From Rossellomorea vietnamensis NBRC 101237 (GTDB lineage Bacteria; Bacillota; Bacilli; Bacillales; Bacillaceae_B): DNA of 64,000 bases. Under the pieces are notes generated by a model. The model saw only the letters and a list, made by a program, of their open reading frames with translations. It did not search any database and was not told where the DNA came from. This document shows, one piece after another, positions 25,894-33,673 of this stretch. The translations under genes and the position numbers were made by a program. Where the stretch lies: NCBI RefSeq assembly GCF_001591825.1, contig NZ_BCVQ01000001.1:62001-126000 (forward strand), read 5' to 3'. The first letter of the stretch is position 1. Every line of letters starts with the position of its first letter.

Positions 25894-25932
25894 AAATCGA
25901 TTTAGTAAACCGGTTTAGTAAATCGGTTTAGG
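25894..25932. promoter_or_regulatory. Three 13-bp operator repeats for the LacI-type regulator
   Basis: Three consecutive 13-bp units occupy 25894-25906, 25907-25919 and 25920-25932. Each carries a 10-bp dyad: AAATCGATTT, AAACCGGTTT, AAATCGGTTT; the first two are perfect palindromes. Placed from about +7 downstream of the promoter to just before the regulator gene, they look like its own repressor sites. Confidence 0.75.
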
Positions 25933-25955
25933 AAATGAAAGTTGGAGACTATGGA

Positions 25956-26957
25956 ATGAAAAAAGTGACGATTGCTGATGTTGCTCAGCATGCGAATGTA
26001 TCTAAGAGTACCGTTTCCCAGTACTTAAATAATCGTTTTGATTATATGAGGGAAGAAACGAAGAATCGAATAGAAGAAAGCATCAAAGAGCTTGGGTATC
26101 GACCGAATATTGTCGCGAGGAGCCTCAAGCAGAAGTCGACGACGACAATCGGGGTGATTGTGGCGAATATTCTACATACGTTCTCGACCCAGGTGATCAG
26201 GGCCATTGAAGACACATGTCAGGAAGCCGAGTTTCACACGATTGTCTGTAATGCAGATGATGATCCTGAGAAAGAGCGGAAGTATATCGAAATGCTCCGT
26301 GCCAAGCAGGTGGATGGAATCATTCTTTTACCAACCGGTGATAATGCAGCCTTATACAATGAGATGCTTGCGGAAGGCTATCCCATCGTGTTCGTTGACC
26401 GGACGGTGCCTGATGTAGGGATACCATCGATGCTCCTTGATAACGAGAAAGCATCAGGGATGGGAATTCAGCATTTCATCGACAGGGGATACACGAAGAT
26501 TGGCATCATCACGAATGTGATCCGGAATGTCACCCCGAGGATGGAGAGGATCAACGGCTATAAGAATACGATGAACGCCAATGGCCTGGACATACGGGAA
26601 GACTACATCAAGAGCCTGGAAGTGAGCAGGATCAGAGAAGGGGTTCACGAACTGCTATCCCTGGACGATCCGCCGGAAGCGATCCTGGCGGGAAATGATT
26701 TAACGCTCATTGAGATTTTGAAATATGTAAAAGAACATCATGTGAAGATTCCTGAAGACTTGGCCATCATCGGAATCGACGATGTGTCCTTTGCCGGTTT
26801 CTATGAACCGGGATTGACGATTGTGGCTCAGCCTACGTTTGAAATCGGGAAGAAAGCAGCGGAATTTTTATTAAACAAAATTCAGAAAAAAGAGGATCAG
26901 GATGAGGGCTTGGTATTCCGATTCGATCCGAAGTTGATCATACGAGAATCTTGTTAG
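25956..26957 (+). CDS. kdgR: LacI-family repressor, KdgR-like
   Basis: A 333-residue repressor beginning MKKVTIADVAQHANVSKSTVSQYL, a textbook LacI helix-turn-helix with hinge (GYRPNIVARSLKQKST). A periplasmic-binding-like sensor domain follows (IGVIVANILHTFSTQ ... LAIIGIDDVSFAGFYEPGLT). The position at the head of the KDG kinase/aldolase operon suggests 2-keto-3-deoxygluconate or its phosphate as inducer. ATG 25956 is chosen because homology starts there; an upstream in-frame ATG at 25935 lies just after the operators. Confidence 0.85.
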   Translation: MKKVTIADVAQHANVSKSTVSQYLNNRFDYMREETKNRIEESIKELGYRPNIVARSLKQKSTTTIGVIVANILHTFSTQVIRAIEDTCQEAEFHTIVCNADDDPEKERKYIEMLRAKQVDGIILLPTGDNAALYNEMLAEGYPIVFVDRTVPDVGIPSMLLDNEKASGMGIQHFIDRGYTKIGIITNVIRNVTPRMERINGYKNTMNANGLDIREDYIKSLEVSRIREGVHELLSLDDPPEAILAGNDLTLIEILKYVKEHHVKIPEDLAIIGIDDVSFAGFYEPGLTIVAQPTFEIGKKAAEFLLNKIQKKEDQDEGLVFRFDPKLIIRESC

Positions 26958-26975
26958 ACAGAAAGGGTGTTACCC

Positions 26976-27929
26976 ATGAATGATGTAGTGACGATAGGCG
27001 ATGCGATGATCACTCTTGATCCATCATCGACCGGGCCGATGCGGTTTGTCTCTTCTTTTGAACGGAAAATCGGGGGAGCCGAGCTGAACTTTGCGATTGG
27101 CTGTGCACGGCTTGGATTGAAGACCGGTTGGATCAGCCGACTGGGGAATGATGAGTTTGGAAGGCATATCTTCAACACTGTCCGCGGTGAAGGGGTGGAT
27201 GTGTCCGAAGTGGAACTCGTAGATGGATATCCGACTTCCCTGAACTTCAAGGAAATCATGGGGGATGGGAGTTCACGGACCTTCTACTACAGAGACCGTT
27301 CTCCTACAACCGTGTTGACGAAAGAAACCCTGAATGAAGAATTCTTGAAAAACACGAAGATCCTTCATATCACCGGGGTATTCCCGGCAGTGGATAAAAC
27401 GAAGAATATCGAGCTGATCCGCCACGCAATCATCGAAGCCAAAAAGCATGGAGTGATGGTATCATGCGACCCGAATATCCGACTGAAGCTGTGGAGTGAG
27501 GATGAAGCGAGGGACGTGCTGAGAAGCTTCCTCCCATATGTCGACATCCTTCTGACGGGAATCGAGGAAGCCGAGCTGATGTTCGGTACGACCGACACGA
27601 ATGAAATCATCGAGCATTGTAAGCAATTCGGCATCACTCATCTCGCCATTAAGAAAGGTGAGGAAGGTTCGGTTGGATATGTGGACGGTGAATATGTTGA
27701 AGCCCCGGCGGTAATGGCGAAGAAAGTGGTGGATACGGTAGGTGCCGGTGATGGATTCGATGCAGGTTTCATTTATGGGATCCTTCAGAACTGGCCTTTG
27801 AAGAAAGCGCTTCATTTTGCGAATATAATCGGGTCAATGGTTGTCAGTGTGACGGGTGATAATGAAGGGCTGCCCTATTTAGAAGATGTCCTTGTCCATT
27901 TGGGTGAAAAAGAACGAGTGGAAAGATAG
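26976..27929 (+). CDS. kdgK: 2-keto-3-deoxygluconate kinase
   Basis: PfkB-family kinase phosphorylating KDG to KDPG in uronate breakdown. Features are TIGDAMITLDPSSTGPMRF, KIGGAELNFAIGCARLGLKTG, YYRDRSPTTVL and the catalytic VDTVGAGDGFDAGF. AAAGGGTG lies 8 bp before ATG 26976, and the frame extends 9 bp further to a GTG. It follows kdgR by 18 bp. The assignment to KDG rather than another sugar acid rests on the aldolase four genes on. Confidence 0.88.
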   Translation: MNDVVTIGDAMITLDPSSTGPMRFVSSFERKIGGAELNFAIGCARLGLKTGWISRLGNDEFGRHIFNTVRGEGVDVSEVELVDGYPTSLNFKEIMGDGSSRTFYYRDRSPTTVLTKETLNEEFLKNTKILHITGVFPAVDKTKNIELIRHAIIEAKKHGVMVSCDPNIRLKLWSEDEARDVLRSFLPYVDILLTGIEEAELMFGTTDTNEIIEHCKQFGITHLAIKKGEEGSVGYVDGEYVEAPAVMAKKVVDTVGAGDGFDAGFIYGILQNWPLKKALHFANIIGSMVVSVTGDNEGLPYLEDVLVHLGEKERVER

Positions 27930-27938
27930 GGGGATGGC

Positions 27939-28562
27939 ATGAATATACAAGTGGCGCTTGACCGCCTGACCAGGGAAGAATGCTTTCAGATTTTGGAGGA
28001 TACAGGTTCTTACGTGGACTGGATCGAGATAGGAACTGGTGTAATAAAGGAATATGGAATGGCGATTGTCCGCGACATACGCGAGAAGTATCCGGATAAA
28101 ACCATCGTCGCAGATATGAAAACATGCGATGCAGGTAAACATGAAGCGACACAGGCTCTTGATGCCGGGGCGGACATCACGACCGTCATGGCGTTCTCTG
28201 CCGACAAGACGATCACCGATACTCTCGAAGTGGCTGAGTCACGAGGAAAACGAGTGATGATCGACCTTCTGGGAGTTTCGGAGAATGAGAGAGTCAGAGA
28301 ATTACAGGAACTTGGTGTTTCTCTTGTCAGCCTGCACATCGGAAAAGACATGCAGGAAACAGGTGAAAGCACCGGCAGTCTGTTTGATCTGATACAGGGA
28401 ATCAGCGGACTTGAGACGGCCGTTGCCGGGGGGATCACACTCGAGACACTGCCAGGCATTGTGAAGAACAGCCCCGATACGGTCATTATTGGTAGCGCTA
28501 TCACGAAAGCGAAAGACCCTGCAGAAGCTGCAAAGGCGATGAAAGGACTGATTAGAGAATGA
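27939..28562 (+). CDS. hxlA: 3-hexulose-6-phosphate synthase-like, HxlA type
   Basis: A 207-residue TIM-barrel of the orotidine-phosphate decarboxylase superfamily. In the ribulose monophosphate pathway HxlA joins formaldehyde to ribulose-5-phosphate. Motifs are QVALDRLTREE, IEIGTGVIKEYG, the metal-binding VADMKTCDAGKHEA and TAVAGGITLETLP. The related 3-keto-L-gulonate-6-P decarboxylases share this fold, but the directly coupled HxlB gene (4-bp overlap) favours HxlA. Its presence in a uronate operon is unusual. Confidence 0.8.
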   Translation: MNIQVALDRLTREECFQILEDTGSYVDWIEIGTGVIKEYGMAIVRDIREKYPDKTIVADMKTCDAGKHEATQALDAGADITTVMAFSADKTITDTLEVAESRGKRVMIDLLGVSENERVRELQELGVSLVSLHIGKDMQETGESTGSLFDLIQGISGLETAVAGGITLETLPGIVKNSPDTVIIGSAITKAKDPAEAAKAMKGLIRE

Positions 28563-29107
28563 AATCAATCATCACGACGGTAGCCGATGAAATCACAGAA
28601 GTTTTATCAAAGGTGAAAGAAGAAGAGGCGATCCATCTTTCAGAGCAATTGAAAAAAGCGAAGCGGATCTTCGTATATGGTGAAGGACGTTCAGGTTTGA
28701 TGGGGAAAGCATTCGCGATGCGTTTGATGCACGGAGGCTTTCCGGTATATGTCATCGGGGAAACAATCACACCGAGCATGGACAAAGGGGACCTGCTTAT
28801 CGCTATTACAGGATCGGGTTCAACAGGAGCGATTGTTCAATTTGCCACAAAAGCGAAAGAAATTGGGGCGGGAGTGTTTTTAGTAACCACAAACCGTGAA
28901 TCAAAGCTTGCGTCGATCAGTGACGGGATCCTTTGCATCCCCGCTGCTACAAAATTCCGGAGAGCGGAGGAACCGGAAACGATCCAGCCCCTCGGCAACC
29001 AGTTCGATCAGTCGGTCCACCTTGTGCTTGACGCGGTCATCATCGGGACACTGGATGATGGGGATACAAATGAAACCATGGCCAAACGGCATGCAAATAT
29101 AGAGTAG
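28559..29107 (+). CDS. hxlB: 6-phospho-3-hexuloisomerase, HxlB type
   Basis: A 182-residue SIS-domain isomerase converting hexulose-6-phosphate to fructose-6-phosphate. It shows YGEGRSGLMGKAFAMRLMHGGF, IGETITP, ITGSGSTGAIVQFATKAKE and the C-terminal MAKRHANIE, close to B. subtilis HxlB as remembered. It overlaps hxlA by 4 bp and precedes kdgA by 15 bp. With HxlA it would fix formaldehyde, for example from methanol released from pectin methyl esters; this link is inference. Confidence 0.88.
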   Translation: MKSIITTVADEITEVLSKVKEEEAIHLSEQLKKAKRIFVYGEGRSGLMGKAFAMRLMHGGFPVYVIGETITPSMDKGDLLIAITGSGSTGAIVQFATKAKEIGAGVFLVTTNRESKLASISDGILCIPAATKFRRAEEPETIQPLGNQFDQSVHLVLDAVIIGTLDDGDTNETMAKRHANIE

Positions 29108-29122
29108 AGGGGCGGTGAAGGA

Positions 29123-29779
29123 ATGAATCCAATAGAGTTTATGAAAGAAGAAATCCTCGTGGCCGTCATCCGGGAAGCCACTCCACAAACCATTCTGCCG
29201 ATTGCAGAAGCATTGTATGAGGGCGGAGTGAAAGTGCTTGAGCTCACGGCGGAGACACCGAAGTTTACAAGATTGATCGAAATCGTCAGAGAGGAAATGG
29301 ACGGTCGGGTCCTGACTGGTGCAGGGACCGTCCTCGATCCAGAAACAGCAAGGGCCGCCATCATGGCAGGAAGTGAATTCATCGTTTCCCCGTCATTCAA
29401 TGCGGAGACGGTGAAGATGACCAAACGCTACGGCATCCCGAGTATACCGGGGGCCCTGACACCGACGGAAATCCTGACGGCATATGAGCTCGGGGCCGAC
29501 ATGATCAAAGTATTTCCTGCCAATACATTCGGACCAGGCTATGTGAAGAGCATCCACGGTCCATTCCCATCGATCCCACTGATGGTGACCGGGGGAATCA
29601 ATATGGATAATCTTACGGAATATCTGGAAGCTGGAGCGTTGGCTGTCGGTCTGGGGGGCAACTTAGTGAATACTAAGCAATTGCATCGTGCAGAAGATTA
29701 TCAGCGTTTGACTCAGAAAGCACGTGAATACAGGCAACTCGTTCAGAAGGTAAAGGCTGTTCAAACGATTAAATCATAA
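29123..29779 (+). CDS. kdgA: KHG/KDPG aldolase
   Basis: Class I aldolase splitting KDPG into pyruvate and glyceraldehyde-3-phosphate. Typical blocks are VAVIREATPQTILPIAEALY, EGGVKVLELTAETP, LTGAGTVLDPETARAAI and the Schiff-base lysine in ADMIKVFPANTFGPGYVK, then MVTGGINMDNLTEYLEAGA. GGGGCGGTGAAGG lies before the ATG. Together with kdgK it completes the lower uronate pathway. The product is slightly longer than usual (218 residues), with a basic C-terminal tail. Confidence 0.92.
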   Translation: MNPIEFMKEEILVAVIREATPQTILPIAEALYEGGVKVLELTAETPKFTRLIEIVREEMDGRVLTGAGTVLDPETARAAIMAGSEFIVSPSFNAETVKMTKRYGIPSIPGALTPTEILTAYELGADMIKVFPANTFGPGYVKSIHGPFPSIPLMVTGGINMDNLTEYLEAGALAVGLGGNLVNTKQLHRAEDYQRLTQKAREYRQLVQKVKAVQTIKS

Positions 29780-29795
29780 TAAGGGGGAACTAGGG

Positions 29796-30821
29796 ATGAA
29801 GAAATTTTTCTTACTTTCATTTGTATTATTGTTGGCTGTTTCCGGCATTCTTGCAGGATGCGGAAGTGACGAAGCATCAGGGGGAGAAGCAGGGAAGAAA
29901 ATCAAGATTGTAGCGGCGCATAACCAGACATCACCGGACAATCCATACCAAACGGGACTTTTGAAATTCAAGGAAGTCGCTGAAAGCAAGTCAGACGGGG
30001 ATATTGAAGTGGAAGTGCATGCAGGAACCATCGGGACGGAAGAATCGGAACTGGTTGAAAAGCTGAAGCTTGGGGCAGCGGATGTGGTACTTGTTTCACC
30101 TGGATTCATGACTCAAACAGGAATCAAGGAAATCGACCTTCTGGCCATGCCTTACCTTTTTGACAGCTATGATCACTGGGAAAAGACGGTTGACGGAGAA
30201 GTCGGGGATGAAATGGCAAAATTGATCAACGAAAAGTCGAACAATGATTTCAAACTGATCGGGTACTGGTCTGCCGGTGTGAGACATTATTATGGGAAAA
30301 AGCCGCTTGAAAAAATGGAAGACATTAAGGGAATGACGTTCAGAACACAGACATCAGGTGTAGTGGCGGACTATTGGAAGAAAGTAGGGGCCATCCCGAC
30401 ATCGATCGCGTGGGGAGAATTATATCAAGCGCTTCAGCAAAATGTCGTCGATTCCTCTGAAAACTCATATCCATATTTTGTACAACAGAACCATCATAAA
30501 ACGGACAACGGGAAATATATCACGGAGACAGCGCATGATTACACCACACGTTTCTTATTGGTGAACGGTAAGAAATTTGATTCCTACTCGAAAGAACAGC
30601 AGGATATCATCATCGAAGCAGCAAAGGCATCTGTGAAAGCAGAAAGAGAAGCAGTTTATGCTCAAGAAGAGGAGTACAAACAAAAAGCCATTGATGAAGG
30701 AGCGAAAGTAAACGAAATCGACCGTGAACCATTCATCAAATTGGCAGAGCCTCTTCAAGAGAAAGCAGCTAAAGATATTGGAGCAGAAGACCTGCTTAAA
30801 AAAATTAAAAAGCTTAAGTAA
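29796..30821 (+). CDS. TRAP transporter substrate-binding lipoprotein, DctP type
   Basis: Extracellular solute receptor of a tripartite sodium-driven transporter. The signal peptide has lipobox ILAGC (Cys22). The DctP domain contains the conserved basic region FRTQTSGVVADYWKKVGA with the arginine that binds the carboxylate, and PTSIAWGELYQALQQNVVDSSENS. AAGGGGGAAC precedes the ATG. The operon context points to a uronate (galacturonate, glucuronate or KDG-like acid) as cargo. It is lipid-anchored because Gram-positives lack a periplasm. Confidence 0.9.
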   Translation: MKKFFLLSFVLLLAVSGILAGCGSDEASGGEAGKKIKIVAAHNQTSPDNPYQTGLLKFKEVAESKSDGDIEVEVHAGTIGTEESELVEKLKLGAADVVLVSPGFMTQTGIKEIDLLAMPYLFDSYDHWEKTVDGEVGDEMAKLINEKSNNDFKLIGYWSAGVRHYYGKKPLEKMEDIKGMTFRTQTSGVVADYWKKVGAIPTSIAWGELYQALQQNVVDSSENSYPYFVQQNHHKTDNGKYITETAHDYTTRFLLVNGKKFDSYSKEQQDIIIEAAKASVKAEREAVYAQEEEYKQKAIDEGAKVNEIDREPFIKLAEPLQEKAAKDIGAEDLLKKIKKLK

Positions 30822-30833
30822 AAACGCTCGTTA

Positions 30834-30863
30834 AAAGGGAAGAGATGATCTGTTCTTCCCTTT
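30834..30863 (+). promoter_or_regulatory. Intercistronic hairpin after the TRAP binding protein
   Basis: AAAGGGAAGA (30834-30843) pairs perfectly with TCTTCCCTTT (30854-30863). No T run follows. It probably protects the upstream mRNA and raises binding protein over membrane subunits. Confidence 0.6.
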
Positions 30864-30889
30864 ACTTGTGAAAGGGGGAAGACGATCTT

Positions 30890-31366
30890 ATGATAAAGGC
30901 TCTTGAAAAAATTCAAATGACCATCGGTGCTATGTTCTTACTTATCTTTTTTGCAGCCATCATGGTTCAAATCGTCACCAGACATCTTGGGATTTCTGTC
31001 ATCTGGACAGAAGAGGTGGCCAACTATTCCTTCATTTGGTCAGTCTTTATGGGTGCATCCGTCATGGTGAGCAAAAGGGAACACTTCAGTTTCGACTTCC
31101 TTATCGGGAAGCTTCAAGGGAAGTCGAAAGTGTCATTACTGATCGTGATTGATGCAGTGATCTTATTATTCTCATTTGCTCTTTTCTACTATGGAATTGA
31201 AACTGTACAGAATTTCTGGAATTACAATTGGACGTCCATCCCTGAATTGAAGATGGGATATGTGTGGATTTCCATCCCGGTCATGGGGGCGACCATGATG
31301 ATTTACTCCGGGAGTCAATTGGTTAACAATATTAAATCGCTTAAAGGAAGGGGGGCACAGGCATGA
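30890..31366 (+). CDS. TRAP transporter small membrane subunit, DctQ type
   Basis: A 158-residue protein with four membrane helices (about 10-32, 45-62, 82-103, 125-148). It contains the family segment TRHLGISVIWTEEVANYSFIWSVFMGASVMVSKREHF in shortened consensus form (WTEEVANY, KREHF). GAAAGGGGG lies upstream of ATG 30890. Overlaps the DctM gene by 4 bp (ATGA). Confidence 0.88.
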   Translation: MIKALEKIQMTIGAMFLLIFFAAIMVQIVTRHLGISVIWTEEVANYSFIWSVFMGASVMVSKREHFSFDFLIGKLQGKSKVSLLIVIDAVILLFSFALFYYGIETVQNFWNYNWTSIPELKMGYVWISIPVMGATMMIYSGSQLVNNIKSLKGRGAQA

Positions 31367-32652
31367 TTGGTATAGGATTGGTTGGATTATTTCTGATTTT
31401 GATGCTGATCGGTGTACCGATTGCCTTTGTCATCGGCATCATTGCCCTCCTTGGTATTTTTACCGTACCGTATATTCCTGAAGTGACGGTCCCGATGAAG
31501 ATGCTGAACGGGATCGACTCGTTCGTCCTGCTGGCCGTGCCGTTATTCATCCTGGCAGCCAACCTGATGAACCACGGGAAGATTTCACAAAAGCTGATCG
31601 ATCTTTCACTGACGATGGTCGGTCACATCAGAGGGGGCCTCGCTCACGCGAATATCCTTGTCTCGATGATTTTTGCTGGAGTATCGGGTGCCGCTCAGGC
31701 AGATACAGCCGGGGTAGGGAAAATCCTGATCCCGAACATGAAAAAGCAGGGATATGATACGGAAACGGCTGTCGGCGTGACAGCAGCTTCTTCCACGATC
31801 GGCGTCATCATCCCGCCGAGTATCCCGATGATCATTTTCGCCGGATTGACGAATGCCTCGGTTGGAGCGTTGTTCCTTGGTGGGATCGTACCAGGTGTCT
31901 TGATCGGGCTTGGCATGATGCTCTTCATTTATATCATGGCGTTGAAAAAGGGATATCCAAGATCGAAACGCGCGACATTCAGCGAATTTTTCAAACTCAT
32001 GTACGAAACGGTACCTGCCCTGATCACTCCGATCATCATCATAGGTGGGATCATCTCGGGGTTCTTCACTCCGACGGAAGCCGCAGCCGTTGCTTGTTTG
32101 TACACGCTATTGATTTGTATGTTTTTCTATAAAACATTGAAACTATCGGATCTTCCAAAGATTATTAAAGATACATTGGCGCTTAGCTCGCTGTCACTGT
32201 TTGCCCTTGCTGCTGCAAGTGCCCTGGGTGAGCTGATGAGCTACTATCAATTATCGGTTAAGGCGCAGGAGTTCTTCGTGAATAACGTTGGGGCAGAGTG
32301 GGTATTCATCCTGATCATTATTGCATTCTTCCTGTTCGTCGGAACGTTCATGGACGCGATTCCGGCCATGATCTTATTCGTCCCGGTCATCCTGCCGACA
32401 GCCAATCTTTTCGGAATGGAACCGGTCCATCTCGGACTGATCGTGGTCATGACGCTCGCCATCGGACTCGTCACCCCTCCTTACGGGTTATGTCTCCTGC
32501 TGGCAGCGAAGATAGGAAAGCTCAGTATCGAGAAATCCTTCTCAGCCGTCATGCCGTATATATTGATTGTCCTCGTCGTTCTGTTATTCGTCGCATTTTT
32601 ACCGGAAGTGGCATTTTATCTTCCGAAGTTGATTAACCCAAGCCTATTCTGA
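31363..32652 (+). CDS. TRAP transporter large permease, DctM type
   Basis: A 429-residue permease with about 11-12 membrane helices that carries the substrate with sodium. Family motifs include GVPIAFVIGIIALLGI, GGLAHANILVSMIFAGVSGAAQAD, IPPSIPMIIFAG, FFTPTEAAAVACLY and the C-terminal VTPPYGLCLLLAAKIGK. AAGGGGGGCAC precedes the start. It completes the three-part transporter with the two preceding genes. Confidence 0.92.
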   Translation: MIGIGLVGLFLILMLIGVPIAFVIGIIALLGIFTVPYIPEVTVPMKMLNGIDSFVLLAVPLFILAANLMNHGKISQKLIDLSLTMVGHIRGGLAHANILVSMIFAGVSGAAQADTAGVGKILIPNMKKQGYDTETAVGVTAASSTIGVIIPPSIPMIIFAGLTNASVGALFLGGIVPGVLIGLGMMLFIYIMALKKGYPRSKRATFSEFFKLMYETVPALITPIIIIGGIISGFFTPTEAAAVACLYTLLICMFFYKTLKLSDLPKIIKDTLALSSLSLFALAAASALGELMSYYQLSVKAQEFFVNNVGAEWVFILIIIAFFLFVGTFMDAIPAMILFVPVILPTANLFGMEPVHLGLIVVMTLAIGLVTPPYGLCLLLAAKIGKLSIEKSFSAVMPYILIVLVVLLFVAFLPEVAFYLPKLINPSLF

Positions 32653-32688
32653 TGAACCGGCTAGATATAAAAAGGAGAGTCGATCGCA

Positions 32689-32970
32689 ATGGTAAAAAGA
32701 GAAGTATTAAGCAGTGAAGGCTCCATGATGCTCGTAAAGGTGGAACTCGCGGAAGGATTCGTCGGCGACATCGACCAGCATCCCGAAGAGCAATTGAGCT
32801 TTATTGAAAAAGGGCAAGTGGAGTTCGAAGTCGATGGAGAAAAAAGAATCTTGTCACAGGGGGATACGCAGTATATCCCATCAAGCATCCAGCATCGGGT
32901 GAAAGTGCTCGAGGAGTGCGTGATTTTGGATATGTTTTCGCCGATTCGGAAGGACTTGCTGCAGGGATAA
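32689..32970 (+). CDS. kdgF: KdgF-like cupin (unsaturated uronate processing)
   Basis: A 93-residue single-domain cupin. The metal-binding motif is HPEEQLSFIEKGQVEFEVDG and the second motif is SSIQHRVKVLEE. The C-terminus DMFSPIRKDLL matches the FSPPRED signature of KdgF. KdgF converts 4,5-unsaturated galacturonate from pectin or alginate lyases into the linear keturonate. AAAAGGAG at 32670-32677 precedes the start. As last gene of the operon it would link lyase products to KDG; KduI/KduD-type enzymes are not in the window. Confidence 0.75.
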   Translation: MVKREVLSSEGSMMLVKVELAEGFVGDIDQHPEEQLSFIEKGQVEFEVDGEKRILSQGDTQYIPSSIQHRVKVLEECVILDMFSPIRKDLLQG

Positions 32971-32980
32971 GGTATAGGAG

Positions 32981-33015
32981 AGCTTCACCCCGTGTTTTAG
33001 GGTGAAGCTTTTTTT
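32981..33015 (+). terminator. Terminator of the KDG operon (family D hairpin)
   Basis: AGCTTCACCC (32981-32990) and GGGTGAAGCT (33000-33009) form a perfect 10-bp stem followed by six or more T. It is the intact member of the family D hairpins. Confidence 0.9.
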
Positions 33016-33077
33016 ATCGTTTATATAGAAGTATGATAAATGGGGACGACTCTGTTGCTTTGCTTTTGAGTGAAGAG

Positions 33078-33104
33078 GAAGCACGAGAACCGTCCCTATG
33101 CTTA
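33078..33104 (+). repeat. 27-bp palindrome, family A, with degenerate partner
   Basis: GAAGCACG...TATGCTTA. Upstream, 33041-33066 (ATGGGGACGACTCTGTTGC...) is a decayed opposite copy, so this is an old doublet. Confidence 0.85.
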
Positions 33105-33135
33105 TAAAATTATACAACAGAGGTGACCCCATACC

Positions 33136-33588
33136 ATGAGCTGGAAGATAAAGAGCTTCAATGAACTATCCACCCATGAACTATATGAACTATTACAAGT
33201 AAGGACCCAGGTGTTTGTCGTGGAACAGGAATGTCCCTACCTGGAAGTCGATGGGAAGGATCTGCAATCCCATCATCTTTATAGGGAAGAAAACGGAGAG
33301 GTGGTTGCCTATGCACGGCTCTTACCTGCGGGTGTTTCCTACAACGAACCATCCATCGGGAGGGTCCTCGTGAAGGAAGGACATCGTCGGAAAGGGTTCG
33401 CAAGCGAGCTGGTGAAAAGAGGATTGGCCTTCATACATGATGAGTGGGGGGACCAACCGGTGAAGATTCAGGCACAGGAATATTTGCGGGAGTTCTATGG
33501 GTCGTTTGGATTCAAGGCGATAACGGAAACCTATTTGGATGATGGGATTCCCCATATCGATATGATTTTGCAGAACCCTACCAGTTAA
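33136..33588 (+). CDS. ElaA-like GNAT acetyltransferase
   Basis: A 150-residue acetyltransferase of the ElaA subgroup. It starts with the family-typical YELLQVRTQVFVVEQECPY and DGKDLQSHHL. The acetyl-CoA loop is VKEGHRRKGFASELVKRGL and the C-terminal segment YLREFYGSFGFKAITETYLDDGIPH. The substrate is unknown. AGAGGTGACC lies before the ATG. The gene stands alone and is followed by a clear terminator. Confidence 0.85.
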   Translation: MSWKIKSFNELSTHELYELLQVRTQVFVVEQECPYLEVDGKDLQSHHLYREENGEVVAYARLLPAGVSYNEPSIGRVLVKEGHRRKGFASELVKRGLAFIHDEWGDQPVKIQAQEYLREFYGSFGFKAITETYLDDGIPHIDMILQNPTS

Positions 33589-33597
33589 AAACATGCC

Positions 33598-33632
33598 AAA
33601 CAAGCCACGGGGATAGGTCCCGTGGCTTGTTT
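33598..33632 (+). terminator. Bidirectional terminator after the acetyltransferase gene
   Basis: AAACAAGCCACGGG (33598-33611) and CCCGTGGCTTGTTT (33619-33632) form a 14-bp perfect stem with a short loop. Confidence 0.85.
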
Positions 33633-33646
33633 AAGTTGCCGATATG

Positions 33647-33673
33647 GAAGCATGAGAACCGTCCCTATGCTTC
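33647..33673 (+). repeat. 27-bp palindrome, family A, touching a stop codon
   Basis: GAAGCAT...ATGCTTC, seven-base arms perfect (T:A at the variable pair). Its last base is the final base of the stop codon of the minus-strand RsbR-like gene. Confidence 0.9.

Noticed and set aside
28010-28504. 164-codon minus-strand open frame
   Set aside because: Antisense to hxlA, with a low-complexity Ser/Val/Thr-rich translation and no ribosome site.
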